A stretch of 64,000 nucleotides of DNA, from assembly GCF_001269985.1 (NCBI RefSeq), contig NZ_BBZB01000001.1, positions 3,596,001-3,660,000 on the forward strand, read 5' to 3'. Source of the DNA: Pseudoalteromonas sp. '520P1 No. 423'. GTDB taxonomy: Bacteria > Pseudomonadota > Gammaproteobacteria > Enterobacterales > Alteromonadaceae. This document shows, piece by piece, positions 18,091 to 29,298 of this stretch (positions are counted from its first letter, which is position 1; each line of letters opens with the position of its first letter). The notes beneath the pieces are model-generated. The model was given only the letters and a program-made list of their open reading frames with translations, did not search any database and was not told the DNA's origin. The translations under genes and the position numbers were made by a program.

Positions 18091-21000
18091 AGTTGTTATA
18101 TATTTATCAGCGAATTTTTTGGCGATTGAAAATCGTTTAGCTGAGCGCTCACCCAGTTTAACTAGCATTAAGTAACAATATGGCACTAAGAATAAACTGG
18201 TAAATGTTGAAAAAATTAAACCTCCTATAATTGCGATTGCTAAAGGGTAAGCTTCATTATTACTTGAAGCTATCGCAACGGGTACTAACCCTATTATTGT
18301 TGTTGCGACTGTCATTAAAATAGGTCTTATTCTAGTTGCACACGCTTGTATTATCGGCTCGATTAAACTTGTTGATGACCCTTTTAGCTTATTAATTTGG
18401 TCTATTAATACTATGCCATTGTTTACCACTATACCCATTAATATGAGCATGCCTATCATTGCAGTTTCACCTAGGCCCATGCCCAAGATTGCAAAAGTAA
18501 AATAAACACCAATAAAAGCCAAAGCAATAGAAGATAATATTGCTATAGGCATTAATAAAGATTCAAATAATGCAGCCATCACCATAAAAATTAATGCCAG
18601 TGCTAGCAACATATTTATCGCCATATTAGCCATTGAAATATTATCATTTCGGTAAGCTCGGCCTAATTGCCATTCATAACCTGTAGGTAATGCGATCTCT
18701 TTCATTACTTGTTTTATTTTTACAGCAGCGTCTTTACGAGTTATCTTATTGAGGTTAATCGAAATTGTTAAACTTGTTTGCCTTTGCACTCTATTAATGA
18801 CAGGCATAATCGCTTGTGAATCAAACTTTACAAGTTGCTGCAAAGTTAAAACACGCCCTTGCGTTTCATATATAGGTAAATCTCTAATTTGGGATAAAGG
18901 CAGTGCCTTTTGATCATGATAAACCAAGCGTATATCTATCTCTCCTAGTGTTTCATCCCTAAAAGATCTTAAATTTACACCTCTTAAAGCGGTTGAAATG
19001 CGACTAGCAATATCTTGTGTATTTAAACCTAAGCGAGCAACTTTTTCATTATCAATCCTTAATAGTAATTCACGTTTTTTATCATTATCATCAATGCCAA
19101 CTTCATCAAAACCTTCGATTTGCTTAAGTCTTAAAATCACTGACTCACTCAATGATATTAAACGTGTCGTTGAGCTGCCTAACAGAGATAAACTGGCAAA
19201 TTTTTGTTTATTATCAGACCATGAAAATGAAGGTTTAGCGATAGCTGTTTTAGGAAAGCCTGAACGGATTTTTTCTTTTAATTCAGATATCGAAATGGAT
19301 AATCCCTTTTTTAACCTAATAGTCGAGGATGCATAATCCGCATAAATACGGCTATCTACTTTTTTAAAACCAAATTCTTGTTGATTGTCATAAAGGTATG
19401 CTTCCATTTCATCAACTAATTTAGAGACATCAGCAAATTTTTGCCCACTTATAACATGGTATCTAATGGTAATATCTCTCGACTTTTTACTGTGCTCTTC
19501 TTGATTTGATACAAAGTCTCGAGCAAAAAAGCCTAATAAACATAACAATAAAACACCTAAAGCAGAACGTTTTGGATTTAGTAATATGTTTTTTAAGCTG
19601 AATCGATAAGCCTTATCTAATCGTCCTTGAGTCGTAACTGCATTGAGGTTTCCTTCTGTTACTTTGCTGAGCATCAAAGGGATCAAAGTTTTTGCCACTA
19701 ATAATGATGCTAATAAAGGCAAACAAATAGCCACTGCAATTTGCTCAATTAACACTGTAATAAAGTTTTTTTCACCCATTAAGATAGGGAAAAATATGAT
19801 AACTGTTGTTAATGTGCCACTGATCACTGCGATGCTCACATTATCAACGCCTTTAATTACTTTTTGATAATGACTTAATGCACTTGATTGCTGTTGTAGT
19901 ATGCTTTCACAAATTACGACAGAATTATCAATCAACAAGCCCACAGCTATAAATAAGCCTGCTAGTGTCAGCATGTTAAGTGTATAACCCATAAAGTACA
20001 TACCAGCGAGTGCAAAGCTCAATGAAATAGGCACTGAGGCAACCACAACTAAGGTGATCCTATAATTTTTAAAAAATACATATAAAACAGCAAAAGATAA
20101 AAATATGCCTGCAAAGCCCGCTTTGAGTAAATCTGATAATGACTCCTGGATCTCATTACCACTGTTGTTTTTTATATTGATTTTAATATCTTTAAACTCA
20201 GGTTCTGCTTTTATAAAATCAACAAAGTTCACTACATTATTTGAAACATCAACAACATTGGCATCAGATTCTTTAAATACCTCCAAACCTATGGTTTTTT
20301 GGCGGTCACTTCTGATTTCACTGTCTTTTTCAGGGCTTTTAACTGATACCTTAGCAACATCACTGAGCTTTACATTGGCTTTTACTTGAAAGTTTTTAAT
20401 ATCAGTTAAGCTTTTATATTCACCTTGTGGAGATACTCTAAATTTTCGCTCGCCATTAATAACCGATGCCGACTTCACTATAAAATTACTGGCACGTAAA
20501 CCTTGTAATAATTGACCTTGGTTTACCCGATTCATTGCGATCTTTGTACTATCGAGTTTAATTTCAATATTAGGCTTAACAACGCCTCTTAATTCTATTT
20601 TTCCTACCCCTGATAATCGTTCTATGTTTCTAACGAGTTTTTTATTTAAAAAATCATAAGCATGAGATAAATCATTTTTACCTGTGAGCGTTAATGTCAT
20701 CACAGGAATATCTTGAGTAGAAAACTTTTGTACCTTTACTCTTTGCACATCATCAGGCAATAAATGGCTGATCATATCGACTTTTTCTCTGACTTCTAAA
20801 ATTTTGCTATCAAGATCAGAACCTAAATCCATCATAATTTGAATTGCAGCAGAATCAGCACGGCTGCGAGATTTCATAGAAGATATACCGCCCACAGTCG
20901 CTATGGCTTCTTCAATCGGTCGAGTAATTAAACGTTCGACCTCTTTTGGTGATGAGCCACTATATGGCACATAAATAAACATTACTGGCGCATTTACACT

Positions 21001-21159
21001 TGGCCAGCTTTCTTGGGGTAATAACCTGCTCGCAACGAGTCCAGTCATAAATAACGACAGCATTATCATAACGGTTGTTACCGGGCGCTTTAACGCCAAC
21101 GCGCTCAGCCATAAATTAATTGGCAAACGCGATTTTGTAACATTTTTATTAGCTATCAT
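18088..21159 (-). CDS. RND efflux permease (second of a tandem pair)
   Basis: The 1023-residue protein has the RND layout: helix 1 near residue 25, a large periplasmic loop, helices 2-6 (about 340-500), a second loop and helices 8-12 (about 840-1010). GLLIDNSVVICESIL in helix 4 holds the proton-relay Asp. The ATG at 21159 is chosen because AAGGTGA precedes it; a GTG at 21171 would add four residues. The start overlaps the stop of the upstream permease. It is probably a pump subunit or partner of the first permease. The substrate is unknown. Confidence 0.88.
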   Translation of the reverse strand: MIANKNVTKSRLPINLWLSALALKRPVTTVMIMLSLFMTGLVASRLLPQESWPSVNAPVMFIYVPYSGSSPKEVERLITRPIEEAIATVGGISSMKSRSRADSAAIQIMMDLGSDLDSKILEVREKVDMISHLLPDDVQRVKVQKFSTQDIPVMTLTLTGKNDLSHAYDFLNKKLVRNIERLSGVGKIELRGVVKPNIEIKLDSTKIAMNRVNQGQLLQGLRASNFIVKSASVINGERKFRVSPQGEYKSLTDIKNFQVKANVKLSDVAKVSVKSPEKDSEIRSDRQKTIGLEVFKESDANVVDVSNNVVNFVDFIKAEPEFKDIKINIKNNSGNEIQESLSDLLKAGFAGIFLSFAVLYVFFKNYRITLVVVASVPISLSFALAGMYFMGYTLNMLTLAGLFIAVGLLIDNSVVICESILQQQSSALSHYQKVIKGVDNVSIAVISGTLTTVIIFFPILMGEKNFITVLIEQIAVAICLPLLASLLVAKTLIPLMLSKVTEGNLNAVTTQGRLDKAYRFSLKNILLNPKRSALGVLLLCLLGFFARDFVSNQEEHSKKSRDITIRYHVISGQKFADVSKLVDEMEAYLYDNQQEFGFKKVDSRIYADYASSTIRLKKGLSISISELKEKIRSGFPKTAIAKPSFSWSDNKQKFASLSLLGSSTTRLISLSESVILRLKQIEGFDEVGIDDNDKKRELLLRIDNEKVARLGLNTQDIASRISTALRGVNLRSFRDETLGEIDIRLVYHDQKALPLSQIRDLPIYETQGRVLTLQQLVKFDSQAIMPVINRVQRQTSLTISINLNKITRKDAAVKIKQVMKEIALPTGYEWQLGRAYRNDNISMANMAINMLLALALIFMVMAALFESLLMPIAILSSIALAFIGVYFTFAILGMGLGETAMIGMLILMGIVVNNGIVLIDQINKLKGSSTSLIEPIIQACATRIRPILMTVATTIIGLVPVAIASSNNEAYPLAIAIIGGLIFSTFTSLFLVPYCYLMLVKLGERSAKRFSIAKKFADKYITT

Positions 21160-24100
21160 AATTAATGTCACCTTGAATTATTTGGGTGTCTTCGGTGACC
21201 GTTTGAGCATATTTTTTACGATCAAATACACTATACAAAACAGGGATCACAAGCAGTGTCAGCGCTGTTGCAACAAATAAACCTGACATCACAGTAATTG
21301 CTAAAGGCGCCCTTAATTCTGAGCCTTCACCACCAGCAAGTGCTAAAGGCGCTAACCCTAACACTGTAGTGAGTGAGGTCATAATGATAGGCCTCAAGCG
21401 TGAATTACTTGCTGTGATAATTGCCTGTGATTTTTCAATGCCTTGAACACGTAATTGATTAATGCGATCAACAAGCACGATGGCATTGTTTACCACTATG
21501 CCAGTGAGCATAATCACGCCTATTAATACAATCACACTAATGGCTGTGCTTGTGATATATAAACCCAATACAGAACCTAAAACAGCCAATGGCACTGAAA
21601 ATAAAATAATAAATGGATTAAGCAAAGACTCAAATTGTGAGGCCATCACTAAATAGACTAAAAATACAGCCAATAATAAAGCCATCATAAGTGAAGAAAA
21701 TGATCGAGCCATTTCCTCATTTTGCCCAGCAATTTTCACGCGAATATTGTCTGGTAAATTTAACTTATTTATTATCATATTAGTTTTCAATGCTGCACTG
21801 GCTAAATCACCAAAAGCTAAAGAAGCAGATACGATGGCTACTCGAGTTTGATCTATGCGATTAATCTCATTTGGACCGATACTCTGGCTAATTTTTGCAA
21901 CTGTAGATAAAGGCAGAGATCTGTCTTGAGAGGCATTAATCGTAATGTGTTTTATTGCTTGGACAGAGTTTCTAGCTTGCTCATCAGCTCTCACTAAAAT
22001 GTCAATTTGTCTATCATTCAAATTATATTTACTTGCAACTGAACCAGCTACTTTAGTCACTAGTTGCTCAGCAATATTTGAAGCCCTTAAATCTAAACTG
22101 GCTAAACGCGCATTATCAAATTCAATTTTCAGTTCAGGTTGGCCATCACGTAAGCTTTTATTAATATCTGTAAATTGTTTATCAGCAATTAATATTCTTG
22201 CTAACTCATCACTTGTTTTCTTTAAACTCGCCAAGTTATAACCGGATAAAATGATCTGTAATGGACGCTCTGTTGTGAACATTTCAGCTTGTTTTATTGT
22301 TACAGTCACATCAGCCATGGTTTGGGCTTTATTCCTTACCAGTGCTTTTATAGGTTTAATATCATCACTATTATGTAAAGCAACTAACAACTGCCCCCAG
22401 TTTTCACCGCCTTTGCTTGCTGAACTCATCATCAAACTACCGCTGCCAGCTAAAGAATAAGTATGTTTCACTCTAGGGTCTGACTTAATGCTATTTGCTA
22501 AAGTTTGCAAATGTTGATCTGTTACTTTAATTGGTGTGCCTTGAGGCAAAGAAATCTCAAGGGTAAATTCTGATTTTGCAACTTCTGGTACAAGTTCAAC
22601 ATCAATATCGGGTATTAAACTCGCCACCCCAAGAGAAAATACAATAGCCAAAGATAAAACCAAAACGCGATTTTTTAGTGATTTTAATAACAGTGAATGA
22701 TACAAAACGGCTACTTTACTAAAATAGACACTAAACAACTTATATGCAGGTTTAAGTATTAAATTAATTAATTTCATCAATAAATTAGCAATTAATAAAA
22801 ATACTTTTGTTATTGCTAAAGGCAAATAATTAAATACCAGTTTAAAAGGGAATCCTAAAATTCTTTTGATTAAATTAAATCGAGATGTGCTTTTTTTATC
22901 ACTTTTTTCAGATTGTTGCTCAGCTTGCTCTGTTGTCGTATTTTCTTTAATAGCAAATTGCCTAGATGCCAACATAGGTATCAATGTTAAGGCAACAACT
23001 AAAGATGCCAATAAAGCAAAGGTTACCGTCATCGCTTGATCACTAAATAACTGACCAGCAAAACCTTCAACAAACGCTAACGGAAAAAATACCGCTAATG
23101 TCGTTAATGTTGAGGCAATAACAGCGCCCGTTACTTCTTGAGTACCCAGAACTGCAGCATTAATAATGCTCTCGCCTTTTTCTCTATAACGGGCGATGTT
23201 TTCAAGTACCACAATCGCATTATCTACTAGTAAACCGACAGCTAAAGCGATGCCTCCTAAAGACATAATATTTAGACTAATATCATTGGCAAACATCAAG
23301 TTGAAGGTCGCTATAATAGAGATAGGGATCGCCAGAGAAATAATTAAAGTATTAAACAAATTGCCTAAAAATAAATACAAAATGAGCATAGCTAAAATGC
23401 CGCCAACAATTGCTGCGCTTTTAACTTCATCTACAGCATCAATGATAAATTCAGACTGATCATAAATAACATCGAGTGTCAGCGTTTCTGGTAAGCTTTT
23501 TTTAATTGTTAATAGCTTTTCATTGACTAAATTTGCAACGCTGACAGTATTGGCATCACCCTCTTTGTAAATCGCTAACTCAATGGCTTCGTTATTATTC
23601 ACTCTAGTGATATCAGTACGTTCTTTTTCACCATCATAAACCTGAGCAATATCTTTTAAGTAAATAGTATAACCATCGACTTGTTTAACTATCATATTGC
23701 TCAATTCATCAATAGATGCAAATTGATTTACAGTGCGAACTAAATACTCTTGCTGACCATCATAAACACGTCCTGCCGACATATTAATATTTTCACTTTG
23801 AATACCTTGTACAATATCCTGTGCTGATATACCTCTTTGAGCGGCCTTTTCTTGATCAAATATCACTTGTATTTCTTGCTGTAAACCACCGCCTAGTTGC
23901 ACGGCGGCAACACCTGCTATGGTTTCTAATTGACGTTTTATTTCTTGTTCTGCAAAAGTACGGTTTTGTTTTAACGCTTTAAAATCTTTATTGGTCGTTG
24001 ATATGCCCAAGCGAATTATGGGGTCTAGTGCGGGGTTAAATCTCAAGATAATTGGTTTTTTAACATCTTTAGGTAATGACAGCGTATCAAGCTTTTCTCT

Positions 24101-24424
24101 CACATTTTGAGTAGCAAAGTTCATAGCTATACCCCAATCAAATTCAACAATCACATCCGATTGGCCTGCTTTTGAAATTGAATGAACTTTACGGATCCCT
24201 TTTACGACACCTACAGCTTCTTCTATTGGTTTACTAAGTAATTGTTCAATTTCTGCTGGCGCAGCACCTGGATTAACCGTACGAATAGTTAAAGTGGGAT
24301 AAGATAAATCAGGTAAAAGTGACACTGATAATCGCGAAAAGCCAACCATACCAAATAACATAATGGCAAGTGTAAACATGCAAACTGTAACGGGACGTTT
24401 AACAACCGTACTGACAATACTCAT
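21149..24424 (-). CDS. RND efflux permease (first of a tandem pair)
   Basis: The 1091-residue HAE1-type transporter has 12 transmembrane helices. The helix-4 motif GGIALAVGLLVDNAIVVLENI carries the Asp of the proton relay. A longer-than-usual cytoplasmic insertion (about residues 495-580) between the two halves has a charged, Lys/Glu-rich start (TEQAEQQSEKSDKKS). It sits after the membrane fusion protein and overlaps the second permease by 11 bases, so the three genes form one operon. No TolC-like outer-membrane gene is here. Confidence 0.9.
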   Translation of the reverse strand: MSIVSTVVKRPVTVCMFTLAIMLFGMVGFSRLSVSLLPDLSYPTLTIRTVNPGAAPAEIEQLLSKPIEEAVGVVKGIRKVHSISKAGQSDVIVEFDWGIAMNFATQNVREKLDTLSLPKDVKKPIILRFNPALDPIIRLGISTTNKDFKALKQNRTFAEQEIKRQLETIAGVAAVQLGGGLQQEIQVIFDQEKAAQRGISAQDIVQGIQSENINMSAGRVYDGQQEYLVRTVNQFASIDELSNMIVKQVDGYTIYLKDIAQVYDGEKERTDITRVNNNEAIELAIYKEGDANTVSVANLVNEKLLTIKKSLPETLTLDVIYDQSEFIIDAVDEVKSAAIVGGILAMLILYLFLGNLFNTLIISLAIPISIIATFNLMFANDISLNIMSLGGIALAVGLLVDNAIVVLENIARYREKGESIINAAVLGTQEVTGAVIASTLTTLAVFFPLAFVEGFAGQLFSDQAMTVTFALLASLVVALTLIPMLASRQFAIKENTTTEQAEQQSEKSDKKSTSRFNLIKRILGFPFKLVFNYLPLAITKVFLLIANLLMKLINLILKPAYKLFSVYFSKVAVLYHSLLLKSLKNRVLVLSLAIVFSLGVASLIPDIDVELVPEVAKSEFTLEISLPQGTPIKVTDQHLQTLANSIKSDPRVKHTYSLAGSGSLMMSSASKGGENWGQLLVALHNSDDIKPIKALVRNKAQTMADVTVTIKQAEMFTTERPLQIILSGYNLASLKKTSDELARILIADKQFTDINKSLRDGQPELKIEFDNARLASLDLRASNIAEQLVTKVAGSVASKYNLNDRQIDILVRADEQARNSVQAIKHITINASQDRSLPLSTVAKISQSIGPNEINRIDQTRVAIVSASLAFGDLASAALKTNMIINKLNLPDNIRVKIAGQNEEMARSFSSLMMALLLAVFLVYLVMASQFESLLNPFIILFSVPLAVLGSVLGLYITSTAISVIVLIGVIMLTGIVVNNAIVLVDRINQLRVQGIEKSQAIITASNSRLRPIIMTSLTTVLGLAPLALAGGEGSELRAPLAITVMSGLFVATALTLLVIPVLYSVFDRKKYAQTVTEDTQIIQGDINYDS

Positions 24425-24479
24425 AAACTCAGACTCTTAATTCAGATATTATTTTTATTATGCTGTGTAGTGTTGTGTG

Positions 24480-25562
24480 CTAATCAGCAATTTCTTGAGA
24501 TGTATGTTCTGATTTATTTATCACAGTTACTAAACTGTCTTTTTTAAGACTTTGCTGGCCAACAATCACAATTTGAGTATTTGTTGCTAACGGCGTAAGA
24601 ATTTCAACTACCCCCCCCTCTTCATAACCAGTTTCTACCACTATCTTTTTTGCTTTATTATCTTCAATAACAAATAGGCTTGTTTCACTGTCTGTGATGA
24701 GTAAAGCTTTTAAAGGCACTACAGCAACATTTTTATGCTCATCTAAAGTGAGCGCTACTTTTGCAAACATGCCTGGCTTTAACATGCCTGTATTGTTATC
24801 AACCTGCAGTGTGACTTTAAATGTACCTGAATTTGTATCTATAATCGGCGAAATTAATGATATTTCAGCAGAAATGCTTTTATCACCATTAGCTGGGAAA
24901 TTTAAACTGGCTTTTTGCCCTAAATGAACAGCATTCATTTGTGCTTCAGGTAAATAAACAACACCTTGTAAAGTATTTAAAGCAACAATATGGAACATTT
25001 CTGAATCTGCACTTGATGTCATGTTTCCAGCTTTAACACTACGCGAAGCTATCACACCCGAAATTGGAGCACGGACTTTACTATCTCGCACTTTAATAGC
25101 TGTAATTTTTTGTTGGTTGTGGCGTGACTTCACTAAAAACTCAAGCTTTTCTAAATCCTTAGCTGAAATTAACTGTTTACCTTTATTTGGCTTACTGCGA
25201 TTATATTCTGCAGTTGCTGATTCTAAGTCTATGCTCGCCTTTTCAAATTCTAACTGATAGCTTTCATCATCAATTTCAGCCAGTATTTGACCCTGCTTAA
25301 CCAACATGCCTTCTTCTACCAATACACTTTTAATCATACCCGTGACTTTATTTGTCACTTTACTTTCAGATTTAGCTTCGAGTACTGCCGTGGTTTTATA
25401 GGTATTTTTAATATCTTGTTGTTCTAACGTAATCGTTTCAACAGGAACTTTATAAATCACTTCTTCTTCTTTTTCATCTGCCTGAGGCTCAGAACATCCA
25501 GATAAAAAATATGCACTGATTAAAACTGATATTAAAAAAGTGCGGGCTAGTAAGCGGTTCAT
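24480..25562 (-). CDS. RND membrane fusion protein (periplasmic adaptor lipoprotein)
   Basis: The 360-residue protein has a lipoprotein signal ending LSGC, then the HlyD/AcrA layout: a lipoyl half-motif (VTNKVTGMIKSVLVEEG, about 65-85), a short helical hairpin, the second half (KVRAPISGVIASRSV) and a beta-barrel domain with PGMFAKVAL. It links an inner-membrane RND pump to an outer-membrane channel. First gene of the operon with the two permeases. Confidence 0.9.
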   Translation of the reverse strand: MNRLLARTFLISVLISAYFLSGCSEPQADEKEEEVIYKVPVETITLEQQDIKNTYKTTAVLEAKSESKVTNKVTGMIKSVLVEEGMLVKQGQILAEIDDESYQLEFEKASIDLESATAEYNRSKPNKGKQLISAKDLEKLEFLVKSRHNQQKITAIKVRDSKVRAPISGVIASRSVKAGNMTSSADSEMFHIVALNTLQGVVYLPEAQMNAVHLGQKASLNFPANGDKSISAEISLISPIIDTNSGTFKVTLQVDNNTGMLKPGMFAKVALTLDEHKNVAVVPLKALLITDSETSLFVIEDNKAKKIVVETGYEEGGVVEILTPLATNTQIVIVGQQSLKKDSLVTVINKSEHTSQEIAD

Positions 25563-25733
25563 ATTATTCCATGTATTATTTTTTAAGTCATAAGAACATA
25601 TGGTAACTTAATAAATATCCATTGAAAATGAATTGTAAACTTAATATGTAACAAATAAATAACAATGTAATTTTGAATACAATTGGTATAAGCTTGAGAT
25701 AGACTAAGGAATAACACACATGCCTTCCGTGAC

Positions 25734-28700
25734 ATGTTAAGGTATGTTAAACCTCATTTTTATATAAATATCATGACACTTACACTGATCTTAGTTGGCT
25801 TATGTTACATGGCTTTGTTATTTTGGCTTGCAAGCTGGGGTGACAAAAAAACAGTTTTAGCTAAAAAAATCAGCCACCACCCTTTTGTATATTCACTTGC
25901 ATTAGGCATTTATTGTACGTCGTGGACATATTACGGTGCAGTTGGCACCGCAACTAATTCTGGTTGGAGTTTTTTACCTATATTATTAGGTCCCGCTTTA
26001 TTATTTATGTTTGGCCACAGGTTTTTACATAAATTAGTACTCGTCAGTAAAAAGCAAAATATTACTACTATAGCCGACTTTATATCAGCCCGTTATGGTA
26101 AACGTCAGCTTACAGCAATTTTAGTCACTTTGATCGCTCTTTTAGCGACTATTCCATATATTGCTTTGCAGTTAAAAGCCCTTAGTTCTAGTTTTTTATT
26201 AGTACAAAATAATAGCCAAGTATCAGGTACTTTCCTCGCACTGGCAGGTACGATTATGATGGCATTATTTGCCATATTTTTTGGTACCCGTAAAGTTGAT
26301 GTAACTGAATACCGTTCTGGTTTAATGCTCGCTATTGCCTTTGAATCTCTCATTAAATTATTAGCACTATTAGCTGTAGCCGGCTTAGCCATTTATGTAT
26401 TTTTAAATTACCAACCGGGTATGTTTGAAGTGTTTACCCAGCAAAGTGCTTTTAGTGAGTGGCAAGTTGATAATGTATTGAGTTTTAACTTTGTAGGTCA
26501 AGCGTTAATGGCTGCAGCTGCCATTATATGTTTACCTAGGCAATTTCATGTCACTGTTGTTGATAACCAAGACTTAAATCATTTAAAAACTGCTCGCTGG
26601 GCATTTCCACTTTATTTGTTATTAACTGCTGCTGTTATTATTCCCATTGCTACAGCTGCATTTCATCCTGAAATTGGCGCTCATTTTGCGCCAGATAGTT
26701 TTGTATTGGCTTTCCCACTATCAGAAAACAACGCCATTTTAACAACCTTTGTTTTTATCGGCGGCTTATCTGCGGGTACAGCTATGATCATTGTTGCCAC
26801 TTTAACCTTAAGTACCATGATCTCTAATGATGTTGTTTTACCATTATTACTTAAACGTAAATTTAAACGCAACCTGATCACCACTAGCTACAAACGACAA
26901 ATATTATTAGTTAGGCGCATTACCATCGCCGCTATCTTAGGTTTAGCATATTTATATCGACAGCAATTAGGTAACAATGCAGCACTGGCAAGTATGGGAC
27001 TGGTTGCCTTTTCATTAGTTACGCAATTATTACCTGCTATTATTGGCGGCTTATATTGGCGAAAAGGCCATGCTTATGGTGTTTATGCGGGTTTAATCTC
27101 TGGTTTTCTATTTTGGATGTTATTTTTAATGTATCCGTTACTTGAGGGTGCGTCAGTTAATACCAGTTTTGTGCAGCAAGGTATCATTACTCAAGGTACT
27201 TTTATTGCTTTATTTGCCAATATAGGCTGTTATATCACCTTTTCTTTAGGCGCCCATGAGCGCTTAGTTGATAAAATTCAAGCGACTGCTTTTGTAAACC
27301 CTAGAGAGCAAACGCCAATAGATAAACGTCAAAATAAAGACATTAAAGCAAGTATCTACGATTTAAAAGTTTTATTGCAAACATTCTTAGGTATTCAAAG
27401 AAGCAAACAACTTATCTCTCACTATATGATGAATGCAAATTTAGGCGATGATAGCGAAATTCCCAACTCTGAATTTATAGATTACTGTGAGCGTGCATTA
27501 ACAGGCGTGCTAGGTGCTTCATCTGCTCAGGCCTTAATTAGTACAGTACTCACTGGTAAACAAATGGCATTTGAAGAGGTGGTTAATTTCTTTGATGAAA
27601 CCACACAAGCCCTACAGTTTAATCAAAACCTATTATTTACGGCACTGGAGAATCTAAGTCATGGTATTTCTGTAGTTAACAAAGACCTCAAATTAGTCGC
27701 CTGGAATAAAGGTTATATGGAGATGTTTGAATACCCTGAAGGATTTCTAGAGGTTGGGCAGCCTATTGAAGAAGTCATTCGTTTTAATGTGAGTAAAGGT
27801 GAATGTGGGCCTGGAGAGCTGGAAAGGCAAATCAATAAACGTGTTCAGCATTTAAAAAATGGTACTTCGCATCACTTTATTCGCCGCCGTAAAAATGGCC
27901 AAGTTTTTGAAATGACGGGTAACCCGTTACCGGATGGTGGTTTTGTTACTAGTTACTCAGACATTACCAGTCATATTGAAACGCAAAACCTATTAGAGGA
28001 AGTTAACATTTCTCTAGAGAATCGCATTGAAGCGCGAACTCAAGAGATCAGCAATATTAATGTGGAATTAGAAGCTGAGATTATTCGAAGAGAACAAACA
28101 GAGCAAGCACTTACATCTGCCAAGTTTGAAGCTGAATCTGCCAATGAAAGTAAAACTAAGTTTTTAGCCCTAGCAAGCCATGATATTTTACAACCCCTTA
28201 ATGCTGCACGTTTGTATTTAGCTTCAATTGAAGAAAAAGAGTTAAGCGAGACTAACCAAAATAGTTTTGAAAAATTAGGCCATAGCCTAGATTCAACCGT
28301 GCATTTGATGTCGGCTTTATTAGAAATAGCCAAATTAGACCAAGGTGCGATGACACCAGAAAATAGACATTTTTGTATTAATGATATTTTAAAACCACTT
28401 ACCAGTGAATATGCTATTTTATGCCAAGAAAAAGGTTTAAAACTGAAAATCCGCCCTTCAAACACCATAGTACAATGTGATACCACTTACTTAAGGCGTA
28501 TTTTACAAAACTTAGTCTCTAACGCTGTAAAATATACAGATACAGGCAAGGTTTTAGTGGGCTGTAGATATATTGCTACTAAAGACTCTCAACCTAAACA
28601 TATCCGAATCGAAATTTGGGATACCGGCCCTGGTATTTCACAGTACCAGCAAGATAAAATATTCAGTGATTTTTATCGTATTAATAGTTCCGATAATAAA

Positions 28701-29240
28701 GGCGTAGGCTTAGGTTTAGGCGTTGTTAAACGTATGGCTGATTTACTAGCGCTAAAGCTAGAAGTTAAATCCATCGAAGGCAAAGGCAGTTGCTTTAGTA
28801 TCGAGGTACCCCTAGGTCAATCACAGTTAGTACAACAAAAAGCCATTAATAATATTCAATTTGATAGTAAAAAATCATTCAACGTGATTATGGTTGATGA
28901 TGCCCAAGAAAACCTAGATGCCATGGCCAGTTTACTGAATAAATGGGGCTGTAATCATCAAAGTTTTAATACTGTAGAAACGGCACTCGCTCACGCAAAT
29001 AACAATACAGCTCCCGATATTATCTTAATGGATTATCAATTGAGTAATGAATGTGATGGTATTTCACTCATTCAAGATTTACGTGATATTTGGCAAAGTA
29101 AAATACCCGCAGTACTTATTACAGCAATGCGCGGTGAAGCGCTTAAAGCCGAAACTAAAAGCAAAGATATCCACTATTTAAGCAAACCTATTAAACCTGC
29201 AAAGCTAAAAGCTTTACTTAACCATAAAAGGCCAGCTTAA
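25734..29240 (+). CDS. Transporter-fused hybrid histidine kinase (SSS-PAS-HisKA-HATPase-REC)
   Basis: This 1168-residue membrane sensor has an N-terminal sodium:solute symporter-like domain of about 13 helices (about 15-510), a PAS domain (about 635-755), a coiled coil, HisKA with the phospho-His H816 (ASHDILQPL), HATPase (about 925-1035, GPGIS and GLGLGV) and a receiver with phospho-Asp D1100 (ILMDYQL). It resembles the NahK/ErcS and CrbS group; CrbS controls acetate use in Vibrio. No partner regulator is adjacent, and the acetate-type symporter lies 12 kb away. An internal ATG at 25773 (MTLTLILVGLCYM) is the more family-like start. Confidence 0.9.
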   Translation: MLRYVKPHFYINIMTLTLILVGLCYMALLFWLASWGDKKTVLAKKISHHPFVYSLALGIYCTSWTYYGAVGTATNSGWSFLPILLGPALLFMFGHRFLHKLVLVSKKQNITTIADFISARYGKRQLTAILVTLIALLATIPYIALQLKALSSSFLLVQNNSQVSGTFLALAGTIMMALFAIFFGTRKVDVTEYRSGLMLAIAFESLIKLLALLAVAGLAIYVFLNYQPGMFEVFTQQSAFSEWQVDNVLSFNFVGQALMAAAAIICLPRQFHVTVVDNQDLNHLKTARWAFPLYLLLTAAVIIPIATAAFHPEIGAHFAPDSFVLAFPLSENNAILTTFVFIGGLSAGTAMIIVATLTLSTMISNDVVLPLLLKRKFKRNLITTSYKRQILLVRRITIAAILGLAYLYRQQLGNNAALASMGLVAFSLVTQLLPAIIGGLYWRKGHAYGVYAGLISGFLFWMLFLMYPLLEGASVNTSFVQQGIITQGTFIALFANIGCYITFSLGAHERLVDKIQATAFVNPREQTPIDKRQNKDIKASIYDLKVLLQTFLGIQRSKQLISHYMMNANLGDDSEIPNSEFIDYCERALTGVLGASSAQALISTVLTGKQMAFEEVVNFFDETTQALQFNQNLLFTALENLSHGISVVNKDLKLVAWNKGYMEMFEYPEGFLEVGQPIEEVIRFNVSKGECGPGELERQINKRVQHLKNGTSHHFIRRRKNGQVFEMTGNPLPDGGFVTSYSDITSHIETQNLLEEVNISLENRIEARTQEISNINVELEAEIIRREQTEQALTSAKFEAESANESKTKFLALASHDILQPLNAARLYLASIEEKELSETNQNSFEKLGHSLDSTVHLMSALLEIAKLDQGAMTPENRHFCINDILKPLTSEYAILCQEKGLKLKIRPSNTIVQCDTTYLRRILQNLVSNAVKYTDTGKVLVGCRYIATKDSQPKHIRIEIWDTGPGISQYQQDKIFSDFYRINSSDNKGVGLGLGVVKRMADLLALKLEVKSIEGKGSCFSIEVPLGQSQLVQQKAINNIQFDSKKSFNVIMVDDAQENLDAMASLLNKWGCNHQSFNTVETALAHANNNTAPDIILMDYQLSNECDGISLIQDLRDIWQSKIPAVLITAMRGEALKAETKSKDIHYLSKPIKPAKLKALLNHKRPA

Positions 29241-29298
29241 TTCAAAAAGCATATAGTTATGATAAAATATTAATAATATTAAATAAGTAGGTATTTAA

